A stretch of 12,049 nucleotides of DNA, from contig JAHDCE010000059.1 in assembly GCA_020630045.1 (NCBI GenBank), positions 1-12,049 of the forward strand, read 5' to 3'. The notes beneath the pieces were generated by a model, which was given only the letters and a program-made list of their open reading frames with translations, made no database searches and was not told the DNA's origin. This document shows positions 6,831 to 12,049 of this stretch, in pieces. The stretch's first letter is position 1, and every line of letters starts with the position of its first letter. Source of the DNA: Saprospiraceae bacterium. Its GTDB lineage: Bacteria > Bacteroidota > Bacteroidia > Chitinophagales > Saprospiraceae. A program made the translations under genes and the position numbers.

Positions 6831-7600
6831 TCAAAACCCATAAGGAATCATTTCAAACCCATCCTTTTTCAGTAATCGAATCACTCCTTTTTTTCCGCCC
6901 AAGTGTCCGGCACCGACGGCGAAACAACCTGTGTTTTCTAGGGCGAATTTGCCGATGCGTTCGGCCATAATCAAATTGCGATCGAAAACCAATAGGCTAC
7001 GTAGCGGGCCTGATTCCTTACGTACTTTTTTGTAAAGTCCTTGGCGGATTTTAATTGCTTTCTTACTTTTCCTACGTTTTTGACGAGGTCTTTGAGTTGT
7101 TTGAGTTGGAACTTCAAGGGAATCCGTTCCATGATTTGTTTTTGTTCTTCGACTGTTTCAACGCCGAGCATGATTTTTCCTGTTTTACGTGCTTCCATCC
7201 AAAGGACTTCATCCAGAGAGCGTGCTTGTTTTTCGGAATGGATTTTGGCGGTTATCATGCTGGTGACATGCATGGGTTTACTGTTATTCATCAATTCGAT
7301 ATCTATACCGAAAGATTTCCAGATGATTTTTCGATATTTTTTGAATTTCTTTTTTCCCAAAAGTGATTGAAGCGTTGTGCCTTCCGGCAAATCCATGTCT
7401 TCTGCTGAAACTTGTTCCATCAGGTTTTCGAGATGTACTTCTCCGGCATATGTATCGACATCATAAATACAGTTGAACATATCTTGTAATCGACAAAAAG
7501 CGCTTTCGTTTCCGGTGTGCATGGTTCCTAGGAGATAGGATACACCGGGAGCTTTGGGATGGTGTATTTCCCATACTAAGGATTGTTTTTTCTTTTTCAT
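6831..7600 (-). CDS. TraB/GumN family protein, interrupted by a -1 frameshift
   Basis: The N-terminal part (from the ATG at 7600: MKKKKQSLVWEI, YLLGTMHTG, GVETVEEQ) is a TraB/GumN (TIKI-like) domain; the function is poorly defined, and some relatives are metal-dependent proteases. This frame ends at 6971 after a non-homologous tail (YVAYWFSIAI). The conserved family C-terminus, LLVFDRNLIMAERIGKF..GCFAVGAGHLGGKKGVIRLLKKDGFEMIPYGF, continues in the -1 frame to the TGA at 6831. One extra base, or a -1 ribosomal shift, between about 7053 and 7026 restores a 256-residue protein of normal family length. Two A runs lie there (minus strand): AAAA at 7052-7049 and the heptamer A AAA AAG ending at 7025. 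An upstream ATG at 7648 was rejected because it would translate through a terminator hairpin. No signal peptide is visible, so the protein is probably cytoplasmic. Confidence 0.8.
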
Positions 7601-7611
7601 AGAATTAAAAT

Positions 7612-7644
7612 AAAACGAGCGGATATTACAATAACATCCGCTCG
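7612..7644 (-). terminator. Intrinsic terminator after the Lrp/AsnC gene
   Basis: CGAGCGGAT (7616-7624) and ATCCGCTCG (7636-7644) form a perfect 9-bp stem with an 11-base loop. In the minus-strand direction it is followed by TTTTATTTT. It lies 24 bases after the Lrp stop codon and ends about 11 bases before the TraB/GumN ATG, so the latter depends on read-through or an unrecognised promoter. Confidence 0.85.
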
Positions 7645-7668
7645 CCAAAAAAGGATTAGTCCCTTCTC

Positions 7669-8142
7669 TTATTCATATTTAAAAGGAAGGACTTTCGAAT
7701 CTTTGAAGGTCGATAAAGTCATCAAAGTTTTGAGTCGTTCGATTTCTTCGATTTGAGACAATGTTTTAAATAACAATTGTTCATAAGTAGGAATGTCTTT
7801 ACAAACGATTCTTACTAGGAAGTCCGCTTCACCGGTAATGATAAAGCAAGAAACGATTTCGTCGATTTCTTTTACCTTCTGCAAGAAGTTTTGCCTAGCA
7901 TTTTTCTTTTGCCATGCCAATGAAACCAATACAAAGGTCTGGACATTGAGCCCGATGGAATGTGGATCCACATGAGCATGGTAGCTGCTGATCACTCCAT
8001 TATTTTCCAGTTTTTTCACCCGTTCCAAAGTCGGAGCCGGTGAAAGGCCGATGCGTTTGGAGAGATCAAGATTCGTTATTTTACTATTTTCTTGAAGGAT
8101 TCTCAAGATCTTAAGATCGATTTTATCCAGTTTTTCAGTCAT
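7669..8142 (-). CDS. Lrp/AsnC family transcriptional regulator
   Basis: A 157-residue DNA-binding regulator. The winged helix-turn-helix is residues 4-60 (LDKIDLKILRILQENSKI, DLSKRIGLSPAPTLERVKKLENNGVI). The ligand-binding/oligomerisation RAM domain is about 65-145, with the characteristic GEADFLVRI at 104-112. Length and architecture are standard for Lrp/AsnC proteins, which typically sense amino acids and form octamers. It starts 58 bases after the stop of the glutamate-type dehydrogenase on the same strand, with no terminator between them. An own promoter in the short gap is not clear. Control of the dehydrogenase or of its own operon by an amino acid is a reasonable inference. Confidence 0.95.
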   Translation of the reverse strand: MTEKLDKIDLKILRILQENSKITNLDLSKRIGLSPAPTLERVKKLENNGVISSYHAHVDPHSIGLNVQTFVLVSLAWQKKNARQNFLQKVKEIDEIVSCFIITGEADFLVRIVCKDIPTYEQLLFKTLSQIEEIERLKTLMTLSTFKDSKVLPFKYE

Positions 8143-8200
8143 GGTGATAAATTAATCAAAACGTTTTCCTCAAATTATTTTCCTACACCTAAGCCTTCCA

Positions 8201-9619
8201 TTATGGGAAGATACCCAAGTTCTGATAATCACTGCTGATTTTACGCAAAGCACTAACGAAGGCCGCAGTTCTCAGGTCTTCGATTTTGCGACTTCTTACA
8301 AATACATCTCTAATTTGGCGATAAGCCTCGACCATGGTTTCTTCCAAGCCGGAGTTCACCAGGTCGATTTCATCGGCACCTTTGGTCAATATACTTTTCT
8401 CTTTCGGTCCGATAACTTTACCTGTCAGTCTTTCAACTGTTCCGACAAGATTTTCATAGGTATTGCTATTGAAACGTTTTTCCATACGTCCAAAACGCAT
8501 GTGAGACAAGTTTTTCAACCATTCGAAATAAGATACGGTCACACCTCCCGCATTGATGTACATATCGGGAACGATGATGATTCCTTTTTTCAAAAGGGTA
8601 TCTTCTGCTTCGGCTGCAATAGGTCCGTTGGCCGCTTCACCTATGATTTTGGCTTTGATGCGTTTTGCATTCTCCTTGGTAATTACGTTTTCCAAAGCAG
8701 CCGGAACCAAGATATCACATTCCAGTTCGAGAGCATCTTCTCTATTTTTGAGGTTTTTAGCTCCCGGGAAGTCCAAGATGGAACCGGTTTCCTTACGGTG
8801 CTTGACCAACGCTTCAAGGTCGATACCATCTTTTTTGTAGATCGCACCTTCATATTCAGCTACACCAATCAGTTTGACGCCTCCTTCGCGGATGGAAATA
8901 TCAGCCGTGTGGTATCCCACATTACCAAGACCTTGGACGACCATTGTTTTGCCTTCCATTCCCGCTTCCAAGCCGATTTTTTTCATATCGTCTTTGAAGG
9001 AACAAACTTCACGTAGACCATAGAACACTCCCCTACCCGTAGCGGCGGTTCGTCCTTGGATACCGTTTTGTTGTACCGGTTTTCCGGTGACACAACCTGC
9101 TGCATCTATTTCGCCATGTTTGAATGTTGCATAGGTATCAAGTATCCATGCCATTTCGCGACTTCCGGTTCCATAATCAGGAGCCGGGACATCTATACCG
9201 GGACCAATGAAGTTTTTACGGATCAATTCCGTTGTGTACCTCCTTGTAATTTTCTCCAATTGGAACGGCGTGTACGCTCTCGGGTTGATTTTGACGCCCC
9301 CTTTTGCTCCCCCGAAGGGAACATCTACGATTGCACATTTGTAAGTCATGAGAGCGGCGAGTGCCATCACTTCGTCTTGGTTGACGGATGTTGCGTATCG
9401 AATACCTCCTTTGGTGGGTAATCGGTGATGACTGTGTTGAACCCGATATGCTTCGATTACCTGATATTCATTCCCGATTTTCACGGGGAATCGCATCTGG
9501 TATACCGCATTACACACTTTGATTTGTTCAAGGAGTCCTTTAGGAAGGCCGGTATGAGCGGCCGCTTTGTCGAAATTTCGCTCTACAGAAGCGAAGAAGC
9601 TAAGGTGGTTATTACTCAT
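8201..9619 (-). CDS. Glu/Leu/Phe/Val dehydrogenase (NAD(P)-dependent glutamate dehydrogenase type)
   Basis: A 472-residue cytoplasmic enzyme catalysing reversible oxidative deamination, most likely of glutamate to 2-oxoglutarate and ammonia. Substrate-site lysines are in LPTKGGIRYA (K70) and MTYKCAIVDVPFGGAKGG (K94, catalytic K106). The catalytic aspartate is in DVPAPDYGTGSREMAWI (D148). The Rossmann fold starts at VVQGLGNVG (GxGNVG 230-235), and GEAANGPI is the family's later nucleotide/substrate segment. The length is slightly above the usual 410-450. The ATG directly abuts the ccmD stop codon (TAAATG), so translation is probably coupled to ccmD; AGAAAAG within the ccmD end is a weak ribosome-binding candidate. 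Glutamate is preferred over other amino acids as substrate on family grounds only. Confidence 0.95.
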   Translation of the reverse strand: MSNNHLSFFASVERNFDKAAAHTGLPKGLLEQIKVCNAVYQMRFPVKIGNEYQVIEAYRVQHSHHRLPTKGGIRYATSVNQDEVMALAALMTYKCAIVDVPFGGAKGGVKINPRAYTPFQLEKITRRYTTELIRKNFIGPGIDVPAPDYGTGSREMAWILDTYATFKHGEIDAAGCVTGKPVQQNGIQGRTAATGRGVFYGLREVCSFKDDMKKIGLEAGMEGKTMVVQGLGNVGYHTADISIREGGVKLIGVAEYEGAIYKKDGIDLEALVKHRKETGSILDFPGAKNLKNREDALELECDILVPAALENVITKENAKRIKAKIIGEAANGPIAAEAEDTLLKKGIIIVPDMYINAGGVTVSYFEWLKNLSHMRFGRMEKRFNSNTYENLVGTVERLTGKVIGPKEKSILTKGADEIDLVNSGLEETMVEAYRQIRDVFVRSRKIEDLRTAAFVSALRKISSDYQNLGIFP

Positions 9620-9829
9620 TTACTTTTCTGTTTGTCTTTCTAACCTGGATATTTTTCTATCCAAAAAAATTAAATAAACAGTGATACAAATAAAGATGAC
9701 CAGCAAAAGGGCCACGACGACATAAATTTTGCCGGATTGATACATAAAACCACCTTCATCGCTTGATTGCGCCCAAACTTGAGCTAGGGGCAAACACATT
9801 GTAATAATACCGGGAAGTAAATACTTCAT
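9620..9829 (-). CDS. ccmD: CcmD family small membrane protein
   Basis: A 69-residue protein starting at the ATG at 9829. Residues 1-20 (MKYLLPGIITMCLPLAQVWA) look like a signal peptide with a cleavage site before QSSDEGG. They are followed by a single transmembrane helix, KIYVVVALLLVIFICITVYLIFLD, and a basic/charged tail, RKISRLERQTEK. The KIYVVVA...LDRKIS pattern is typical of the Bacteroidota CcmD family. By family knowledge CcmD supports the CcmABC(E) heme-release complex in cytochrome c maturation. An upstream in-frame ATG at 9922 adds 31 residues lacking this character and is rejected. It follows ccmC after an unusually long 224-base gap and runs without spacing into the dehydrogenase gene. 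Confidence 0.88.
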   Translation of the reverse strand: MKYLLPGIITMCLPLAQVWAQSSDEGGFMYQSGKIYVVVALLLVIFICITVYLIFLDRKISRLERQTEK

Positions 9830-9841
9830 TCTGGGATAATG

Positions 9842-9866
9842 TTTCCTGACTTTCCTGATTAGGAAA
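9842..9866 (-). repeat. Short direct and inverted repeats in the ccmD leader
   Basis: TTTCCTGA occurs twice on the plus strand, nine bases apart (9842 and 9851). The second copy forms a perfect hairpin TTTCCT-GATT-AGGAAA (9851-9866). The block sits 12-37 bases upstream of the ccmD ATG. It may be a protein-binding site or a leader structure; no regulator can be named. Confidence 0.3.
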
Positions 9867-9965
9867 TGTATAGGTGGTTTTGTTTGGTAGTGCAAGTTGA
9901 TAAGTAAATTTGAAATAAACAAACAATTTTCAACGATTTTACACGGGAAACGAAATAATGTGAAG

Positions 9966-10039
9966 TAAGCCTTGCTTAAAATATCTTAAAATTTGGCTTA
10001 ATACCTGAAATCTAGCGGAACAAGTTTATCTTATTTCAG
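9966..10039 (-). repeat. Two adjacent inverted repeats in the ccmC-ccmD gap
   Basis: CTGAAAT/ATTTCAG (10005-10011 with 10033-10039) and TAAGCC/GGCTTA (9966-9971 with 9995-10000) lie back to back just after the ccmC stop. The second loop contains CTTAAAAT twice with a 10-base period (9975, 9985). No U tract follows on the minus strand, so these are not standard terminators. They could be processing or partial-termination structures that set ccmD-dehydrogenase levels apart from ccmBC. The rest of the 224-base gap contains no gene on either strand and no clear promoter. Confidence 0.35.
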
Positions 10040-10053
10040 AATAAATATCGGTA

Positions 10054-11304
10054 CTATTCCTCCCATTGTTCCATCCACCGGTCTTTCAATCGTTTGTATC
10101 TCAATGACAATTCTGATATCCAGACACCAAGCAGCGTCCATCCGATAATAGCGGGGTAAAAGATCATTCGCATGGTGTTGTCGAGATCTTCTCCTCCTAG
10201 GCCCGGGTTGCCTCCGTTTCCGGGGTGTAGGCTATCGAACATCCTAGGAATGATGAATAATAATGGAATAAGCATAACAAAAGCGATGATGCTATAAACC
10301 GACCCTAATCGTGCTTGGGTATCTTTATCATCAAAGGATGAACGCAGGACCAAATATCCGAAATACATGAGCATGGCGATGGCGGATGCATTGAGTTTCA
10401 CGTCGGTGGTCCAAGGTTTACCCCATGTATAAGTCGCCCACACCATTCCGGTAAGGATACCTGCTACACCTAGCAATACACCGGATTGTGTCAGGGACAA
10501 TGCTTTTCTATCTTCATCTTCTTTGGAACGGACGGGGGATATCGTGATAAAAAAGGCGCTGAACAGTGCAGTGACCGATATGCCCATAATCGAATGATAG
10601 ATGATTTTTAAGGTTGTGGCACCTTCAGTTAAGATCATGGATTTGAGTGGTCCATAGCCAATGACCATTAATAATATGCAACTGATTAGAAAATGCCATC
10701 TGTATTTAGTGGTGGGTGTAAATAGGTAACGGAAGCTACAAATAAACGCCGCATAGAATAGGATGACCATCCCAAACCACATGGGAACGTGAAAAAAGGT
10801 GTTGCGGATAGTTTCGTATAAGATATTCCGATAAGGAAAGGTCATACCATCTTTGTAGTGGATATCCGTCAATTGGACTTTAGGCCATTCGGCATCGGCT
10901 CGGATGACATCGATTGTGTCTTGATCGATTTGAACGGCTGCAGGTAGCAAAGAATAGCCATCTGTGGGATTATCTAAAATCAATACGAAAGACGGAGACA
11001 TTGCATTGGACGGAATGAACTTGGGTATTTCAAAATCGGCTTCTATCGCCGTTTCTGATTTGACCCTGATTTCGTCTGCTTGTATCAGGTAAGCGGAGTC
11101 CAATTTGAGCCATGCTCTGGTTTGTCCATCCGAAAGATAATTGGAATTATACCCTTCGATGAAAAGGGTGCCTCTAGCTCCGGAAGGTAATGAATCGGGA
11201 AAAGAATCGGCGACTCCGGATTTTAGCGGAACTAAAAATCCCAATGCGATTACAGGAATCAAAATTAGAATAGACAAGAATTTCCACCAGTTCTTCAACA
11301 TCAT
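10054..11304 (-). CDS. ccmC: Cytochrome c biogenesis protein CcmC/CcsA family with extra periplasmic Ig-like domain
   Basis: A 416-residue multi-pass inner-membrane protein of the heme-handling family. The core is clear: FFHVPMWFGM (conserved heme-ligand His172), the tryptophan-rich WATYTWGKPWTTDVKLN (W294GKPW298), LYFGYLVLR-type helix, SLHPGNGGNP (conserved His360) and a final helix IGWTLLGVWI. Family core proteins are about 220-250 residues. The extra length comes from two places. First, residues 30-150 lie between helix 1 (9-28) and the FHVP helix, with an IPT/TIG-like Ig pattern (GTLFIEGYNSNY...VKSETAIEADFEIP...FVLILDNPTDGYSLLPAAV). Second, a pair of hydrophobic segments lies at about 203-255, before the tryptophan-rich region. 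By family knowledge CcmC presents heme to CcmE at the periplasmic face. It starts 13 bases after ccmB. Confidence 0.92.
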   Translation of the reverse strand: MMLKNWWKFLSILILIPVIALGFLVPLKSGVADSFPDSLPSGARGTLFIEGYNSNYLSDGQTRAWLKLDSAYLIQADEIRVKSETAIEADFEIPKFIPSNAMSPSFVLILDNPTDGYSLLPAAVQIDQDTIDVIRADAEWPKVQLTDIHYKDGMTFPYRNILYETIRNTFFHVPMWFGMVILFYAAFICSFRYLFTPTTKYRWHFLISCILLMVIGYGPLKSMILTEGATTLKIIYHSIMGISVTALFSAFFITISPVRSKEDEDRKALSLTQSGVLLGVAGILTGMVWATYTWGKPWTTDVKLNASAIAMLMYFGYLVLRSSFDDKDTQARLGSVYSIIAFVMLIPLLFIIPRMFDSLHPGNGGNPGLGGEDLDNTMRMIFYPAIIGWTLLGVWISELSLRYKRLKDRWMEQWEE

Positions 11305-11317
11305 CCAAAGGTATTAT

Positions 11318-11977
11318 TTAATCCTTCCACAAATATGGGAATAATACATAAGCTAATCCTAATACAATCAAATCGACTGCCACTAATGTCCAAATATCAC
11401 GGTCTACAGCCGTATCTCTCAAAATCCCCAGGGCACCCGCCGAAATTTTAATTAATGTCAGCAATATCGGTATTAAAAGCGGAAAGCCGAGAATCGCCAT
11501 CAATGTAGCTGAATTACGTGCTTGTGATGCTATTGCAGCTACTAGGGTAAAAACTGCGGACATCCCTACACTACCCAACAATATCGCTATCAAAAAAAGC
11601 CCCATATCACGAACCGGGCTCCCAGCTACAATGGACAATATAACATAGGTCAACAAGTTGAGCAATACCAATAAAAAGGTATTGTACAAGATCTTGCTAA
11701 AAATGACAAAAGACGGATTTACGAGCGTATAATAATACAGTCTCCTGTCAGAGCTTTCTCCGGTAAAACTTTTTGCAACGGCATTGACGGAGGTGAATAA
11801 AACGATGATCCAGAACAATACATTCCAGCTTCGTTCTCCGATATCGATAAATCCGGTATAAACGATGAATACCGTTGAAACAACATATAAAAGAATTCCT
11901 CCTAGGGCGAATTTACTTCTCCACTCTAAGACAAATTCTTTCCTTGCCAGTATCCAAAATTGTTTCATGCCATCCAT
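11318..11977 (-). CDS. ccmB: Heme exporter protein B, cytochrome c maturation ABC permease
   Basis: A 219-residue membrane protein with six predicted helices (about 23-41, 52-66, 92-118, 124-150, 158-178, 195-214). Typical CcmB features are the N-terminal amphipathic ARKEFVLEWRSK, FTGESSDRRLYYYTLVNPSFVIFSKILYN (about 71-99), and ASQARNSATLMAILGFPLLIPILL (about 150-173). CcmB is a permease subunit of the CcmAB ATPase that drives heme release from holo-CcmE. ccmA is not in the window. Start choice: the ATG at 11977 lies only 7 bases after a TACCTTTG box, implying a near-leaderless mRNA; the in-frame ATG at 11968 (MKQFWILARKE) is equally possible. It heads the ccmB-ccmC-ccmD-dehydrogenase run. 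Confidence 0.93.
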   Translation of the reverse strand: MDGMKQFWILARKEFVLEWRSKFALGGILLYVVSTVFIVYTGFIDIGERSWNVLFWIIVLFTSVNAVAKSFTGESSDRRLYYYTLVNPSFVIFSKILYNTFLLVLLNLLTYVILSIVAGSPVRDMGLFLIAILLGSVGMSAVFTLVAAIASQARNSATLMAILGFPLLIPILLTLIKISAGALGILRDTAVDRDIWTLVAVDLIVLGLAYVLFPYLWKD

Positions 11978-11984
11978 CTACAGG

Positions 11985-11992
11985 CAAAGGTA
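11985..11992 (-). promoter_or_regulatory. Candidate -7 box of the ccm operon promoter
   Basis: TACCTTTG on the minus strand is an exact match to TAnnTTTG. At the expected distance upstream there is no TTG; an 18-bp palindrome occupies that place instead. The predicted start site falls at about 11978, directly before the ATG at 11977. Confidence 0.5.
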
Positions 11993-12003
11993 GAACACCT
12001 GAG

Positions 12004-12021
12004 CCAAGTATTTATACTTGG
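12004..12021. promoter_or_regulatory. Perfect 18-bp palindrome, candidate operator of the ccm operon
   Basis: CCAAGTATTTATACTTGG has 8-bp arms around TT. It begins 12 bases upstream of the TACCTTTG box and so covers the -33 region of the presumed ccmB promoter. This is the position expected for a dimeric activator or repressor. It does not match the FNR/CRP half-sites I know. The binding protein is unknown. Confidence 0.5.
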
Positions 12022-12049
12022 ATGACAGGGATTTTATATTTTGTCAGTT

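Larger units (their letters stand above)
335..11906. repeat. Dispersed iterated palindrome CCTAGG / TCCTAGGA (10 copies)
   Basis: CCTAGG starts at 335, 1410, 2096, 3697, 5083, 6421, 7527, 10196, 10243 and 11901. All ten are preceded by T on the plus strand. Six (2096, 3697, 5083, 6421, 7527, 10243) are the full 8-mer palindrome TCCTAGGA. All lie within genes; most encode Leu-Gly as CTA GGA, the others Pro-Arg as CCT AGG. This entry marks the span of the dispersed motif, not a continuous element. Confidence 0.6.

Noticed and set aside
7601..7648. Upstream ATG at 7648 as start of the TraB/GumN gene
   Set aside because: The 16 added residues would be translated from the intrinsic terminator of the preceding gene; the family-like N-terminus begins at 7600.
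8315..9421. Long plus-strand frames (233 and 121 codons) opposite the dehydrogenase gene
   Set aside because: They lie antisense to a clearly conserved enzyme, encode low-complexity Phe/Cys/His-rich sequence and resemble no family.
9830..9922. Upstream ATG at 9922 as start of ccmD
   Set aside because: The 31 added residues lack family similarity and would bury the signal peptide that starts at 9829.
12022..12049. TGACA/TGTCA inverted repeat at the right edge
   Set aside because: A 5-bp stem with a long AT-rich loop at the window edge; it cannot be distinguished from chance.

Overview
The window most likely comes from a member of the Bacteroidota, probably near Saprospiria or Chitinophagia (inference). 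Four things point there: a PorP/SprF-type protein of the type IX secretion system (T9SS), a large secreted M43-type metalloprotease, promoters of the TTG / TAnnTTTG form, and almost no Shine-Dalgarno sequences. Base composition is moderately AT-rich. No rRNA, tRNA, CRISPR array or complete insertion sequence was seen.

Layout. Positions 1-655 (+) hold the 3' part of a porP/sprF-like gene. An AT-rich gap follows; it carries a candidate promoter, a 30-codon hydrophobic small ORF and a strong intrinsic terminator. The terminator ends only about 14 bases before hemD (uroporphyrinogen-III synthase, +, 1062-1730). From 1705 to the right edge all recognised genes are on the minus strand. The first unit (5117 to 1705) encodes a 986-residue pappalysin-like protease followed by a 146-residue protein of unknown function, whose 3' end overlaps the 3' end of hemD. 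A 166-bp element with perfect 18-bp terminal inverted repeats lies upstream of the protease gene. Next is fba (class II fructose-bisphosphate aldolase), with its own promoter and terminator.

The right half (11977 to 6831) is a minus-strand cluster: ccmB, ccmC, ccmD, a Glu/Leu/Phe/Val dehydrogenase, an Lrp/AsnC regulator, a terminator, then a TraB/GumN-family gene that needs a -1 frameshift to be complete. ccmBCD encode the membrane part of the heme-delivery machinery for cytochrome c maturation; ccmA is not in the window. The ccmD stop codon directly abuts the dehydrogenase start codon, so nitrogen/amino-acid catabolism is translationally tied to respiratory maturation. The Lrp-type regulator next to the dehydrogenase is a plausible controller of it (inference).

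No complete new defence or mobile system was found. The observations most worth following are: (1) the palindrome TCCTAGGA and its core CCTAGG, strongly over-represented across the window; (2) the TraB/GumN gene split at a run containing the classic slippery heptamer A AAA AAG; (3) the 166-bp MITE-like inverted-repeat element; (4) a CcmC with an extra periplasmic Ig-like domain and an extra hydrophobic pair; (5) the small hydrophobic ORF with its own terminator in front of hemD; (6) a perfect 18-bp palindrome at the ccmB promoter.
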